In this document: positions 24,448 to 34,137 of the stretch, piece by piece | Position numbering within the stretch: the first letter of the stretch is position 1 | Layout of the letters: every line of letters begins with the position of its first letter | Assembly (NCBI RefSeq): GCF_900188245.1 | Contig: NZ_FZOK01000008.1 | Coordinates: forward strand, 144,178-208,177 | Direction: 5' to 3' | From: Belliella buryatensis | Lineage (GTDB): Bacteria > Bacteroidota > Bacteroidia > Cytophagales > Cyclobacteriaceae | DNA: 64,000 nucleotides | Program-made: the position numbers and the translations under genes | The notes under the pieces: model-generated | The model's input: only the letters and a program-made list of their open reading frames with translations | What the model was told of the DNA's origin: nothing | Database searches by the model: none

Positions 24448-25290
24448 TTAATTGTTCAATAGGTTTAGCAAAGTTGTCAATCTGTTTTTCAACTGTCTCC
24501 TATCGATGATAAAGTCCAAAAATCCATGTTCCAAAACAAACTCTGAACTTTGAAAGCCCTTTGGCAGGTCCTTTCCTATGGTTTCTCTGATCACCCTTGG
24601 GCCAGCGAACCCAATCAGAGCTCCTGGTTCAGCGATATTAAAATCTCCTAGCATGGCATAAGATGCTGTAACTCCGCCTGTTGTTGGATCTGTTAAAAGT
24701 GAAATATATGGGATACGAGCCTTATCTAACAATGCAAGTTTTGCGGAAGTCTTGGCCATTTGCATCAAGCTAAAACCTGCTTCCATCATGCGTGCTCCTC
24801 CAGACTTTGAAATCATCAAAAATGGAATTTTTTCCTTCAATGCATGATCTATTGCTCTAGCAATCTTTTCCCCTACTACCGAACCCATAGACCCTCCAAT
24901 AAAATTAAAGTCCATACATGATACCACGATATCAATGCCGTTCATCTTCCCTACTGCCGATCTTACTGCATCATTCAATTCCGTCTTACTGATTGTGGCT
25001 TCTATCCTAGAACTGTAAGGCTTCGTGTCCACAAATTTCAATGGATCACCCGACTTCATGTCTTGATCTAGTTCCTTGAATTTATTACCATCAAACAAAA
25101 TCTCAAAGTATTCCTTAGAGCCTATCTTTACATGATAATCGTCGTCTGGACATACATAAGAATTATGCTTCAGCTCTCTAGTATGAATGATGTTGCCTTT
25201 TGGGGTTTTGAACCACAGGCCATCAGGAGCATCTTTCTTATCCTCAGTTGAGGTTTTTATTCCTTTATCTGTTCTTTTAAACCAAGCCAT
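24448..25290 (-). CDS. accD: Acetyl-CoA carboxylase carboxyltransferase subunit beta, zinc ribbon degenerate
   Basis: 280 residues. With AccA it forms the carboxyltransferase that makes malonyl-CoA, the first committed step of fatty acid synthesis. The core is well conserved: [95 protein letters not shown]. The N-terminal zinc ribbon is degenerate. Where two CxxC pairs are expected it has LWFKTPKG (residues 26-32) and VCPDD (46-50), so only C47 remains. The start is MAWFKR at 25290, the family N-terminus. A longer frame from 25353 would start upstream of the putative -7 element. Confidence 0.95.
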   Translation of the reverse strand: MAWFKRTDKGIKTSTEDKKDAPDGLWFKTPKGNIIHTRELKHNSYVCPDDDYHVKIGSKEYFEILFDGNKFKELDQDMKSGDPLKFVDTKPYSSRIEATISKTELNDAVRSAVGKMNGIDIVVSCMDFNFIGGSMGSVVGEKIARAIDHALKEKIPFLMISKSGGARMMEAGFSLMQMAKTSAKLALLDKARIPYISLLTDPTTGGVTASYAMLGDFNIAEPGALIGFAGPRVIRETIGKDLPKGFQSSEFVLEHGFLDFIIDRRQLKNRLTTLLNLLNN

Positions 25291-25331
25291 ATTATATTCT
25301 TGTTTGTTTCCTGAGTTAAAATCAGGGACTA

Positions 25332-25339
25332 CAAATTTA
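25332..25339 (-). promoter_or_regulatory. Putative -7 element of accD
   Basis: Minus strand TAAATTTG, a match to TAnnTTTG, 42 bases upstream of the chosen accD ATG. No clear -33 element. The predicted start near 25325 is compatible only with the MAWFKR start. Confidence 0.38.
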
Positions 25340-25544
25340 TAGGTTATATCCATTAAATAAAATTACATCACTAAGTAACTGTGATTCAAATAACTTAATA
25401 CATTACAAACCAATTGATTGTCAGGTTAGTGAATCGTGTGATCCACTGATAATATTCTAAGAAATTAAGGAATCGACCTGAGATCTTTGTCTTTTGGACA
25501 AATAGCAGGATATTCAAAGCTAGATTAGTAAAAAGCTCAGTGCT

Positions 25545-27152
25545 ATGACGATTTTAACCTTGCTTGTTATCTCTGGATTGATTCTGCTTTTGGCATATTT
25601 CATCTATGGTAGGTATGTCTACAATAAGTTTAAGTTGAATAAAGATAGACGGTCTCCAGCACATCAATTCAAAGATGGCATCGATTATATTCCAAGTAAA
25701 CCAATTGTCGTGTTGGGTCATCACTTTGCTTCCATAGCGGGTGCCGGCCCTATCGTAGGGCCTATCATTGCTTTGACTTTCGGTTGGATACCTGCTGTGA
25801 TTTGGATATTGGTTGGGGGAATATTCTTTGGGGCGGTGCACGATCTGGGAAGCATGGCTGCCTCCTTGAGGAATCAAGGCAAATCCATCGGCGTGATCAT
25901 TCAAAACAACATTGGTTACAAGGGCAAACAGCTTTTTATCCTATTCAGCTTTTCAACTTTGATCCTTATCATTGGGGTATTTGCGGATATCATAGCCAAG
26001 ACCTTTGTCAGCAATCCAGGAGTAGCATCGGCATCCATCTTATTTATCGGTCTCGCAATTGCTTTTGGAGCTATCAATAAAATGATTGGACATCGCGGAA
26101 TAGCTTTCACGCTGTTATCAATTATCGGCGTGATTCTAATGTACTATTTTGTCTATTTAGGGATGAAGCTCCCATTTGAACTGAGCTATCAAGTTTGGGT
26201 TTATATTTTGCTAGCTTACGCATTTGTAGCTTCTGTTGCACCTATTTCTATGCTACTGCAGCCTAGAGATTATCTGAATAGCTTCCTTTTATATGGATTA
26301 ATCATAGCTGCTGTGGTCGGGGTATTTGTTGCCAATCCCGAAATAGTCATGGATAATAAAGTCCATTTTAATTCAGAAAACTTAGGCTATATATTCCCTG
26401 TACTTTTTGTCACCATCGCTTGTGGAGCAATCAGTGGTTTTCATTCCTTAGTAGCGTCAGGCACTACTTCCAAGCAACTTGATAAAGAAAGTGATGCCAA
26501 ATTGGTGGGGTTTGGAGGTATGTTGATTGAGTCATTCCTAGCGATCATTTCAGTAGGAGCTGTGATAATCCTCAGCAGAGCTGAATACTTAGATCAAATA
26601 AACCTGCTTGGACCTGTCCCACTTTTTGCCAATGGACTAGGTGGTATGATTTCAAGCTTGGGGTTATCTGAAACCTTTGCTGTTGGTTTTGTAGCATTGA
26701 CTGTATCAGCTTTTGCTTTGACTACTTTAGATACTTGTACGAGATTGGCACGATTTACACTTCAGGAGTATTTTGAGGACATCAAGAGTCCTAAGGTTGC
26801 AAAAGTCGCTCAAAATAGATATCTGTCCACTTCGATCGTTGTCGTTTTAGCAGTTATACTTTTGGGTTCAGGAGGATTTAGCATACTTTGGCCAATTTTT
26901 GGTTCTGCAAACCAATTGCTAGCAGCACTGGCATTATTGACTATTTCTGTTTGGTTAATGAAGCAAAAAACCAATGCCACATTTGTGCTGATCCCGATGT
27001 TCTTCATGTTCACTGTGACATTGACTTCTTTGGCATTGTTTGCTTGGAAAAATTTTCAAAATGGGGGATATATTCTAAGTGCCATAGCAGTGATTCTGTT
27101 TCTTCTTTCATTAGCCCTGATTTTATTAGCTAGTAAAAGTCTGAAAAGATAG
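25545..27152 (+). CDS. cstA: Carbon starvation protein CstA family (peptide/pyruvate transporter)
   Basis: 535 residues and about 14 predicted membrane helices. The N-terminus YGRYVYNKFKLNKDRRSPAHQFKDGIDYIPSKPIVVLGHHFASIAGAGPIVGPIIALTFGWIPAVIWILVGGIFFGAVHDLGSM is a strong CstA signature. CGAISGFHSLVASGTTSKQLDKESDAKLVGFGGMLIESFLA and ALTTLDTCTRLARF are the other conserved blocks. CstA-type carriers take up peptides or pyruvate under carbon limitation. The protein is shorter than the roughly 700-residue enterobacterial form because the C-terminal CstA domain is reduced, as in many Bacteroidota. Monocistronic. The 254 bases before it, shared with divergent accD, gave no clear plus-strand promoter. 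Confidence 0.93.
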   Translation: MTILTLLVISGLILLLAYFIYGRYVYNKFKLNKDRRSPAHQFKDGIDYIPSKPIVVLGHHFASIAGAGPIVGPIIALTFGWIPAVIWILVGGIFFGAVHDLGSMAASLRNQGKSIGVIIQNNIGYKGKQLFILFSFSTLILIIGVFADIIAKTFVSNPGVASASILFIGLAIAFGAINKMIGHRGIAFTLLSIIGVILMYYFVYLGMKLPFELSYQVWVYILLAYAFVASVAPISMLLQPRDYLNSFLLYGLIIAAVVGVFVANPEIVMDNKVHFNSENLGYIFPVLFVTIACGAISGFHSLVASGTTSKQLDKESDAKLVGFGGMLIESFLAIISVGAVIILSRAEYLDQINLLGPVPLFANGLGGMISSLGLSETFAVGFVALTVSAFALTTLDTCTRLARFTLQEYFEDIKSPKVAKVAQNRYLSTSIVVVLAVILLGSGGFSILWPIFGSANQLLAALALLTISVWLMKQKTNATFVLIPMFFMFTVTLTSLALFAWKNFQNGGYILSAIAVILFLLSLALILLASKSLKR

Positions 27153-27304
27153 GTGTAAAATAGCCAAATTCTATCAAAAAAACCTGTATCTAAATGATCA
27201 ATCGCCGTCTAAAAAAAAAAGACCTCTGATGGAATAATTTCAATCCTTTGGCTACATAAAGTTGTTGTTGAAAATTTTATAAAGTTACTTTAAAACTAAC
27301 TTCG

Positions 27305-27330
27305 AAATCGAGCTCGATTTTGGCCAAAAT
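27305..27330. promoter_or_regulatory. Two overlapping perfect palindromes upstream of the small secreted peptide gene
   Basis: AAATCGAGCTCGATTT (27305-27320) is a perfect 16-bp palindrome. ATTTTGGCCAAAAT (27317-27330) is a perfect 14-bp palindrome that overlaps it by four bases. They sit 31-56 bases before the ATG at 27361, where a dimeric regulator would act. No TAnnTTTG match was found nearby, so transcription may use another sigma factor. Confidence 0.5.
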
Positions 27331-27360
27331 CTTTTTAGTAAATCTAAATTCTTTATCAAA

Positions 27361-27582
27361 ATGAAAAAGCTATTATTTGGAATTGCCAGTTTAGTATTGT
27401 TTACAAGCTTAACCATTCAGGCTCATACTATGCGATGGCAGCAGTTAAGGTGTACTGATGGTACTGAAGGTGTCTATGAAATCTGTTGGTATACAGGTGA
27501 TGGAAATGAATGTGACACATATAGGGAGAAAACTAGAAATTGTGATCCTATTACAGATCCAGGAGATCCAATTATTAATTAA
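27361..27582 (+). CDS. Small secreted four-cysteine peptide
   Basis: 73 residues. MKKLLFGIASLVLFTSLTIQA is a signal peptide (cleavage near 21). The mature piece of about 52 residues has four cysteines at 31, 42, 51 and 61, spaced about ten apart, Trp/Tyr residues, and an acidic Pro-rich tail (DPITDPGDPIIN). The even spacing suggests two disulphides. Small secreted peptides encoded directly upstream of 6-bladed propeller lipoproteins recur in Bacteroidota (for example the NVEALA peptides of Bacteroides). This one lacks the NVEALA motif but has the same context. Function unknown. A hairpin separates it from the propeller gene. Confidence 0.72.
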   Translation: MKKLLFGIASLVLFTSLTIQAHTMRWQQLRCTDGTEGVYEICWYTGDGNECDTYREKTRNCDPITDPGDPIIN

Positions 27583-27604
27583 TTACTAATACAAGTATTA
27601 CTTT

Positions 27605-27635
27605 GGCCAAAGGAAAAAATCCCTTTGGCCTTTTT
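27605..27635 (+). terminator. Terminator or attenuator between peptide and propeller genes
   Basis: GGCCAAAGG (27605-27613) pairs with CCTTTGGCC (27622-27630), an 8-base loop, then five T. It lies 15 bases before the propeller ATG at 27650, so read-through would be needed to transcribe that gene from the peptide promoter. Confidence 0.78.
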
Positions 27636-27649
27636 AATTTATTTCATAA

Positions 27650-28789
27650 ATGAAAAATCTAAACACTTTAATCTTCCTTCTTTTTATCTCATTGGGTTGC
27701 CAGTCAAATAATCCAGATTCAACAATTAAAACAATCTCCATTGATCTAACTCAAGAAAAATCAGACATCAATCTTACTGATTTAATTAAACCAGATGTAG
27801 ATATTATTCCTCTTGAAAATTATGATCAAACTGGAAACCCTATCTATTTCAGAGATATACATAAATTCCGTCATTATAAGAACGAATTTTACATGCTGGA
27901 TTTCATTTATGGTCAACGCATCCTAGTATTCAATAATAATGGTGAATTTCAAAGAGCTGTAGGACACTTAGAGGAAGGTCCTGGAGGTCTTTTACAGGCT
28001 ATGGATTTTGACATCATCAACGACACTATAAAAGTTCTTGATGTGGGAAGGATCCTCAATTTTGAACCTAATGGTAACTACATTTCATTGGATAAAATGG
28101 AGGGTTTTATGGCAAGCAAATTTATAAAATTTGAAATAGGGTATGCGTTTATAGGAGGTGGAAGAGATACTGATAATCTTATTCTAGCTAATAATGAAAT
28201 CCGTCAAGAAAGTTCGTTTTTCCCATATCATACTAGGGCATTAAATGTCCTTTTAATTAACCCTATGTATTATTCACCTGAGGGTGATGCGATTTACAGA
28301 CGACAACTTAATGATACCCTATTTCAAATCAATGATTTTGAAAGGCCAAGCCCTTACCTATATATTGACTTCAAACAAAAGAAATCAAATATCAATGAAT
28401 TACTCAATAGCCCAAACCCAGAAGCAGCTATCGTAAATGCAGGTACTCAGTATTGCGAAATCCATGATTTTTATGAAACAAAGGAATATCAGTATTTGGC
28501 GTTTTCTGTTGAGGGCGAGGCTTGGGTGTATTTGCAATCAAAGAAATCTGAAAAATCTTTTCTTTATAAAAGAAACAATATAACAAATGACATCATGCTT
28601 GACCCATACGCATTTCCAGTTGGAGTGATTGGCAACAAGTTTGTTTTCAAGGCAAATCCACAAAATGTTTTGGCAGGAATAGAAAGCTATCAAGGAACGA
28701 ACAATCATTTTGAAAAACTAAAAAAACTTTGGGCAAATATGGAAAAGGAAGGTAACCCAGTACTTTTTCTGGTAGAATTCAATTTTTAG
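27650..28789 (+). CDS. 6-bladed beta-propeller lipoprotein
   Basis: 379 residues. MKNLNTLIFLLFISLGC is a lipoprotein signal (Cys 17). The mature protein starts with the typical TIKTISIDLTQEKSDINLTDLIKPDVDIIPLEN block, then propeller blades such as FRDIHKFRHYKNEFYMLDFIYGQRILVFNNNGEFQRAVGHLEEGPGGLLQAMDFDIINDTIKVLDVGRILNFEPNGNYIS. This matches the Bacteroidota BF3164-like/DUF5128 6-bladed propellers. Such proteins are thought to bind a ligand at the cell surface or in the periplasm; none has a clear enzymatic role here. It follows the four-Cys peptide gene after a terminator-like hairpin. The start is the only one compatible with the lipobox. Confidence 0.8.
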   Translation: MKNLNTLIFLLFISLGCQSNNPDSTIKTISIDLTQEKSDINLTDLIKPDVDIIPLENYDQTGNPIYFRDIHKFRHYKNEFYMLDFIYGQRILVFNNNGEFQRAVGHLEEGPGGLLQAMDFDIINDTIKVLDVGRILNFEPNGNYISLDKMEGFMASKFIKFEIGYAFIGGGRDTDNLILANNEIRQESSFFPYHTRALNVLLINPMYYSPEGDAIYRRQLNDTLFQINDFERPSPYLYIDFKQKKSNINELLNSPNPEAAIVNAGTQYCEIHDFYETKEYQYLAFSVEGEAWVYLQSKKSEKSFLYKRNNITNDIMLDPYAFPVGVIGNKFVFKANPQNVLAGIESYQGTNNHFEKLKKLWANMEKEGNPVLFLVEFNF

Positions 28790-28845
28790 TATTTCAATAC
28801 CTTCATACCATATTTCGAGCATACATAACCCAAAAAGCTAAAGAA

Positions 28846-28876
28846 GTCGAGGTTAGGATTATTTTCTAACCTCGAC
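28846..28876. terminator. Hairpin between convergent genes
   Basis: Perfect 11-bp stem GTCGAGGTTAG (28846-28856) and CTAACCTCGAC (28866-28876), 9-base loop. A T-rich stretch follows on the minus-strand reading, so it more likely terminates the outer-membrane protein gene at 28889. Confidence 0.62.
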
Positions 28877-28888
28877 CTTAGATCAATT

Positions 28889-30004
28889 CTAATCCAAATT
28901 ATTAAACACCCCTTTTACTTGCTTCGGTATCCTCCAAGCCAAATTTACATTGACTAGATAATCTGCAAAGGCAGCATCTCCATGCCTTCGGTTTTCTGGA
29001 GTGGACTCAATGATGTCAGTCAAACTTCGTGTTCTATTCCTGATTAATACCACTGGAACAGTTAAAGTCGTGGTAAAATTACCCAACATGTAACTAATCC
29101 CCGGTTCAACAGAAACAATATATCCTGGTCTGCGAAATCCATCACTTCCTCCTATAAAATCTCTCACTGGAACCCCTTCTACTCTTCCTCCTAGCGAAAG
29201 TCCCAAGCCATGCACAAAAGATAATGGCTTGAATACACCTGCTCTGAATGCAAATTGGTCAGGTACACTCATGACAGCTTCTGAAGCTCTCGCCCTATTT
29301 GTTTGGGTTCCATTCGTATTTCTTGGATTGAACATATAGAAACCATCATAATACAAGAAAAAACTCTTAGGAAGATTCCAAATCCCTTGAGCATCAACTA
29401 TAAATCCCCAGCCCCCATCACCTAATTGGATCGATTGATCCACTGGTCTGATTTCTGGCGATCCACCTGGACCTACATTATAGAATGTACCTTGGGCATT
29501 ATAATCCCCTGTTGGTAGTTTTAGCCCCAGGCCTACTGCTGTGTTGCCATTTTTTGCTTTTTCTCCAGTCAGCAACCAATAGCCAGCACCTACGCGCATA
29601 TCAGCTATTCCTTTTGAGTAGGTCATGTGCCTTGAGTTTCTACCATGCTCGTAGAGCGAACTTCTTTCATTATATGCGTAAGGAATTGAAGCAATCAGGT
29701 AAGCTCTATCTGTAATAGCATAACTCAAATTCAAATCCAAACCATGCGACCAGTTGATCACTTCAGTGTTGTTTTCTACTCTATGTGGGTGCTCCTCTCT
29801 GCCACTGAAATGTCTGAAAGATCTGAAATAACGATAATTTACACTGACATTCCATTCTCCTTGTTCAAGTACATTACCTTGACCGACTGCGTTGCCAATT
29901 GCAGAAAATTGTCTAATCGCTACACAGCCTTGCCCATTAACTTCATAGCTAAAAATTAGAGAACAAGAAATAGCAATAACCATTGATAGTAATAATTTTT
30001 TCAT
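28889..30004 (-). CDS. Outer-membrane beta-barrel protein, transporter-like
   Basis: 371 residues with an N-terminal signal peptide (MKKLLLSMVIAISCSLIFSYEVNGQ). The mature protein has the amphipathic, aromatic-rich strand pattern of an outer-membrane barrel (GEWNVSVNYRYFRSFRHF, LDLNLSYAITDRAYLIASIPYAYNERSS, IADMRVGAGYWLL, AVGLGLKLPTGDYNAQG) and ends with a polar tail following FADYLVNVNLAWRIPK. The LKLPTGDY block resembles the MetA-pathway-of-phenol-degradation barrel family, which are annotated as transporters. The substrate is unknown. The 285 bases upstream (30005-30289) carry only an imperfect hairpin, 30067-30096 (GCCCTaTCTAA with TTAGAcAGGGC). Confidence 0.78.
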   Translation of the reverse strand: MKKLLLSMVIAISCSLIFSYEVNGQGCVAIRQFSAIGNAVGQGNVLEQGEWNVSVNYRYFRSFRHFSGREEHPHRVENNTEVINWSHGLDLNLSYAITDRAYLIASIPYAYNERSSLYEHGRNSRHMTYSKGIADMRVGAGYWLLTGEKAKNGNTAVGLGLKLPTGDYNAQGTFYNVGPGGSPEIRPVDQSIQLGDGGWGFIVDAQGIWNLPKSFFLYYDGFYMFNPRNTNGTQTNRARASEAVMSVPDQFAFRAGVFKPLSFVHGLGLSLGGRVEGVPVRDFIGGSDGFRRPGYIVSVEPGISYMLGNFTTTLTVPVVLIRNRTRSLTDIIESTPENRRHGDAAFADYLVNVNLAWRIPKQVKGVFNNLD

Positions 30005-30289
30005 TTGATTTTTTGATGAGATAGATATTGAAAATGATTTTAAAAAACATCAAAAGTCAGTTACATGCCCTATCTAATATGATTCTTAGACAGGGCTATG
30101 TATTTATCACAAATAGAAAGTATGCCTCAGAATATACAGTCTTAGTATGATGAGAACACAAACCATAAGCAAAACACCCTTCTCGCAGCCAATACCATGA
30201 ACAACAAACCCCTTTGTAAAAACATGGATAGCATATCAAGAAGCACTATTGTGCTTTTGGAAACTAACTGACTTTTAATATAAAGTTGA

Positions 30290-30829
30290 CTAGACCAGTT
30301 CTGGAGGTGGACTGGTTTGATTCAAAAATTCCTCTGAATAATTTGAAAAAATAAACCCTTGATTATGGTGTAATTCATTACCACCGAATAGCACAAGGCT
30401 ATGACTATCTGGCTTGAAGTAATCTTTGATAAATATCTTATAGATTAGCGAGTTATTACTTTCTCTAGGCATTTCGTCAGAAACCAATGAAGCAACCCAT
30501 TTCTTCACAGCTTCATTCAGTCTAGTCTTGGATGTATCAACCACATAGATTACCTGCAAAGTATCATTAGCATATCGCTGTTTGATAGCGCGGTAATTTT
30601 GACCATTTTTCTCAAAAGGCGTATTGATTACTTGAAATTCTTGCTGATCCGACATGTAAGGCACGGCAAGTGGTATTTCCATCATATACTCTACCTCATT
30701 CTTCTCTTCAAAAACCCGTTCTGTCCATAGAGATTCTATTTGGAGATTGAAGGAATAATAAAAAACATGATAGCCAAAGTGATACAAGGCAAAAACACAC
30801 AAAAGCGATATAGCTATTATTTTTTTCAC
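30290..30829 (-). CDS. Single-pass membrane or exported protein of unknown function
   Basis: 179 residues starting at GTG. An N-terminal hydrophobic helix (KKIIAISLLCVFALYHFGYHVFYYSF) would anchor or export it. The rest is a soluble alpha/beta domain with YMMEIPLAVPYMSDQQEFQVINTPFEKNGQNYRAIKQRYANDTLQVIYVVD, a pattern of strands. No cysteines in the mature part and no catalytic motif. It may be periplasmic. Proteins with this kind of N-terminus and QNYRAIKQRY segment occur in Bacteroidota, but I cannot name the family. No operon partner is obvious: the next gene upstream starts 45 bases away. Confidence 0.6.
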   Translation of the reverse strand: MKKIIAISLLCVFALYHFGYHVFYYSFNLQIESLWTERVFEEKNEVEYMMEIPLAVPYMSDQQEFQVINTPFEKNGQNYRAIKQRYANDTLQVIYVVDTSKTRLNEAVKKWVASLVSDEMPRESNNSLIYKIFIKDYFKPDSHSLVLFGGNELHHNQGFIFSNYSEEFLNQTSPPPELV

Positions 30830-30874
30830 TAGGGTAAGTTGAAATGGAAATCTAACAAAAAAATTTATTCTACA

Positions 30875-31063
30875 CTATCTTAAAATAAAAAAATAAACGA
30901 TAACCAAACAAATCATTGCAGTTCCATATATTTTCAAAACTTTCAGCCTATTGAATCGATCTAAAAACCAAAGCACAATCACAGGTCTGTATAAGCCTAA
31001 AATTATAAAAACTACACATAGCACAATTAAAATTTGAAGTAAAGTTATCAATGATGCCATCAT
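30875..31063 (-). CDS. Small two-helix membrane protein
   Basis: 62 residues with two hydrophobic helices (about 5-24 and 45-60) joined by a charged loop PVIVLWFLDRFNRLKVLKIYG. The G-L-Y-x-P-x-x-V-L-W-(W/F)-(L/M)-D-x-x-N-R-x-K-V-x-K-x-Y-G pattern is one I associate with a short conserved Bacteroidota membrane protein of unknown function. Located immediately after the infB terminator and not clearly co-transcribed with it. Confidence 0.62.
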   Translation of the reverse strand: MMASLITLLQILIVLCVVFIILGLYRPVIVLWFLDRFNRLKVLKIYGTAMICLVIVYFFILR

Positions 31064-31074
31064 CCTAAATGAAA

Positions 31075-31102
31075 AAAGGAACCTTCAAATGAAAGTTCCT
31101 TT
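31075..31102 (-). terminator. Intrinsic terminator after infB
   Basis: AAAGGAAC (31075-31082) pairs with GTTCCTTT (31095-31102), with an inner TTC/GAA pairing and an AAAT loop. On the minus strand it is followed by six T. It closes the rimP-nusA-infB unit. Confidence 0.85.
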
Positions 31103-31120
31103 ATATTAAATTGCTGTATT

Positions 31121-34069
31121 TTATTTCTTACGCTTGATCTCTTGCATCATGTAGCCTTCGATTGTATCATCTATCTGAATATCGTTGAACTTCTTGATCG
31201 AAATACCACATTCGTATCCAGCTTTCACTTCTGCTACATCATCCTTGAATCGCTTCAACTGATCGATCTCTCCATCATGAATAACAATACCATCTCTGAT
31301 AACTCTGATTTTATTCTTACGTGTGATATAACCATCCGTCACATAAGAACCAGCTACAGTACCTACTTTAGAGATCTTGAAGACTTCTCTCACTTGAATA
31401 TTACCAGTGATGACCTCTTCAAACTCTGGCTCTAGCATACCCTCGATCGCATCTTTGATTTGATTGATCGCATCGTAGATAATAGAGTAATGTCTGATTT
31501 CGATCTCTTCTTGCTCAGCAAGTTTCTTCGCATTAGAAGAAGGTCTTACCTGGAAACCTAAGATAATTGCATCAGATGCAGAAGCTAAGAGTACATCAGA
31601 TTCAGAAATCTGACCTACGCCTTTATGGATGATATTTACTGAAACTTCGTCCTTAGATAGCTTCAACAAGGAATCAGAAAGAGCTTCAACTGAACCATCC
31701 ACGTCACCTTTGATGATGATGTTAAGCTCCTTGAAACTACCGATAGCCAAACGGCGACCGATTTCATCTAAAGTGATGTGTTTCTTAGTTCGCATGCTTT
31801 GTTCTCTGAGGATCTGCTCTCTAGAGTTTGCAATTTCTCTTGCTTCTCTTTCAGAATCATATACCTTGAAAGTATCACCTGCTTGAGGTGCTCCAGCTAG
31901 ACCCAATACCTGTACAGGGGTAGATGGTCCAGCCTCTTTGAGTTTTTTACCTTTATGATCAGTCATGGCTTTTACTCTACCATAATGCTGACCTGCTAGC
32001 ATTACATCTCCAACCTTTAAGGTTCCAGCTTGTACCATTACAGTTGCTACATAACCTCTACCTTTATCCAAAGACGCCTCTACTACTGTACCTACAGCGT
32101 TTTTGTTAGGGTTAGCCTTCAGTTCTAGTACTTCAGCTTCTAGCAATACTTTTTCCAACAATTCGTCAATACCTGTACCTACCTTTGCAGAAATATCTTG
32201 GGACTGATATTTACCACCCCACTCTTCCACTAAGAGGTTCATATTAGCTAGTTGTTCTTTAATTTTATTTGGATTTGCGTTTGGTTTATCAATTTTATTG
32301 ATCGCAAAGATCATTGGTACACCTGCTACTTGCGCGTGGTTGATAGCTTCTTTGGTTTGCGGCATAATGTCATCGTCGGCTGCTACCACAATGATGGCTA
32401 CATCTGTGATCTTGGCACCTCTAGCACGCATGGCAGTAAAGGCTTCGTGACCAGGTGTATCCAAAAACGCAATTTTATCACCATTTGTCGTTGTAACATC
32501 ATAAGCTCCGATGTGCTGTGTGATACCACCTGCTTCATCTCCTGTTACTTTTGATTTTCTGATGTAATCAAGCAAGGAGGTCTTACCGTGATCGACGTGT
32601 CCCATGATCGTTACAATAGGAGCTCTATCTACAAGATCCTCTGGACTATCAACCTCTGCCACTGCATTTTCTTCTTCATCTGGCTTAGTGAATTCCACTT
32701 CATAGTCAAATTCATCAGCGATGATGGTGATTGCTTCTGCATCTAACCTTTGGTTGATCGATACGAACATCCCCAATGACATACAAGTTGAAATCACTTC
32801 ATTGACAGAAACATCCATAAGGGAAGCAAGATCATTGGCCGAGATAAACTCGGTCACTTTCAATATTCTGCTTTCTTCTAAGCCATCTTCAACTTCTCTA
32901 TTTCTTTCTGCCTTTTTATCCCTTCTATTCTTTCCTTTACCACCAGATTTACCTCCACCTTGTAGTCTGGCAAGTGTCTGCTTGATTTGGTCTTGAATTT
33001 CTTTTTGGGTAGGCTCAGCTTTTTGTACTCTAGTACCACCTGGGGTCGGCTTTCCACCTCTACTTTGGTTCCCACCTCTTCTATCTCTTGTGTTAGCGCC
33101 ACCTGGACCTCCTGCATTTGGACCTCCTGATGGTCTATTACCACCTGCTCCTGGTTGAGCTGGTCGTGTCCCAGCAGGTCCGCCGCTAGGGTTTTTATCG
33201 ATTCTCTTTCTAACTCGCTTCTTCTTGTCCTTATTCCTTTCATCAGAAGATGCTACTGGCTTGCCTTTTTTCTTAGACTTATCAGCAGGAAGTTCAATTT
33301 TACCCAAAACAGTTAGACCTTTCAAAGAATCTGCCTTTGCAGAAATTACTTGATTTGGTGCTTCTTTTGGTGCTTCTTTCGCTTCTTCCTTTTTAGTTTC
33401 TTGAACAGGTTTTACAGGCTCAGCTTTTGGTGCTGGCTTAGCAGGGGGAGTAGTTGGTTTTTCAGTTTTTTCAGAAGTAGAAACAGGTTTTTGTGATTTA
33501 GCGTTGTCTTGTTGCTGAGGCTTCACAGCCTGAGGTTTATTTTCTACTTTAGGAGTCTCTGTCTTAGGTTTTGCTGGCTCTACTGCCTTAACTTCTTCTT
33601 TTGGGGCAGGCATTTCTGCTTTAACTGGCAGAGGAGTAGGTGCAGTCTCTTTCTTAGGATTTAGATCAATCTTACCCAATACTTTGATTCCAGGAAGCTT
33701 TGGAGCTTCTGCTGCAACTTTAGGATCAGCTTCCTCTTTGGGAGGGGCTGGTTTTGAGACAGGGACTGCCTCCTTTTTCTCTTCTTTGGCTGGTTCGGGT
33801 TTTGGCTCCTCACGGGCCTCCGACTCAGCTTCGATCGTAAATGTCTCGTTATGACGCTTACCTATCGACAGATGAGATGCCTCTTCCTTCTCTTGGGCAG
33901 AGGACTTGAATTCCTTGGCCAGCAAATTATATTGATCCATGCTGATTTTGGAATTGGGGTTGTTTTCGACTTCAAAGCCCTTTTTAGCCATAGAATCCAC
34001 CAATGTAGATATCCCTACATTGAGTTTTCTGGCTACTTGGCCCAGTCTCATCATTTTTTCTTCTGACAT
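31121..34069 (-). CDS. infB: Translation initiation factor IF-2
   Basis: 982 residues. It is a GTPase that brings initiator fMet-tRNA to the 30S subunit. The N-terminus has an IF2_N helix unit ([30 protein letters not shown]), then about 330 residues of Pro/Ala/Lys/Glu- then Gly/Arg-rich disorder that twice contains VLGKI(D/E)L (130-136, 254-260). A second IF2_N unit (about 400-460) and the G domain follow, with G1 GHVDHGKT at 490-497, DTPGH at 537-541 and NKID at 591-594. Domains II, III and the C-terminal fMet-binding domain ([35 protein letters not shown]) follow. Third gene of the conserved rimP-nusA-infB operon. Confidence 0.98.
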   Translation of the reverse strand: MSEEKMMRLGQVARKLNVGISTLVDSMAKKGFEVENNPNSKISMDQYNLLAKEFKSSAQEKEEASHLSIGKRHNETFTIEAESEAREEPKPEPAKEEKKEAVPVSKPAPPKEEADPKVAAEAPKLPGIKVLGKIDLNPKKETAPTPLPVKAEMPAPKEEVKAVEPAKPKTETPKVENKPQAVKPQQQDNAKSQKPVSTSEKTEKPTTPPAKPAPKAEPVKPVQETKKEEAKEAPKEAPNQVISAKADSLKGLTVLGKIELPADKSKKKGKPVASSDERNKDKKKRVRKRIDKNPSGGPAGTRPAQPGAGGNRPSGGPNAGGPGGANTRDRRGGNQSRGGKPTPGGTRVQKAEPTQKEIQDQIKQTLARLQGGGKSGGKGKNRRDKKAERNREVEDGLEESRILKVTEFISANDLASLMDVSVNEVISTCMSLGMFVSINQRLDAEAITIIADEFDYEVEFTKPDEEENAVAEVDSPEDLVDRAPIVTIMGHVDHGKTSLLDYIRKSKVTGDEAGGITQHIGAYDVTTTNGDKIAFLDTPGHEAFTAMRARGAKITDVAIIVVAADDDIMPQTKEAINHAQVAGVPMIFAINKIDKPNANPNKIKEQLANMNLLVEEWGGKYQSQDISAKVGTGIDELLEKVLLEAEVLELKANPNKNAVGTVVEASLDKGRGYVATVMVQAGTLKVGDVMLAGQHYGRVKAMTDHKGKKLKEAGPSTPVQVLGLAGAPQAGDTFKVYDSEREAREIANSREQILREQSMRTKKHITLDEIGRRLAIGSFKELNIIIKGDVDGSVEALSDSLLKLSKDEVSVNIIHKGVGQISESDVLLASASDAIILGFQVRPSSNAKKLAEQEEIEIRHYSIIYDAINQIKDAIEGMLEPEFEEVITGNIQVREVFKISKVGTVAGSYVTDGYITRKNKIRVIRDGIVIHDGEIDQLKRFKDDVAEVKAGYECGISIKKFNDIQIDDTIEGYMMQEIKRKK

Positions 34070-34098
34070 ACGCTAAAAACCTATTTCTTAATCTTTGG

Positions 34099-34106
34099 CA
34101 AATATA
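34099..34106 (-). promoter_or_regulatory. Possible internal -7 element between nusA and infB
   Basis: Minus strand TATATTTG, a perfect TAnnTTTG match in the 68-base nusA-infB gap, about 30 bases before the infB start. No clear -33 element. It could give extra infB transcription. Confidence 0.36.
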
Positions 34107-34137
34107 AGACCTATATTTGGGTATTTAGGCCTTTATT

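Noticed and set aside
32878..33243. Minus-strand alternative frame inside infB
   Set aside because: Repeat-rich shadow of the disordered IF-2 N-terminus in another reading frame.
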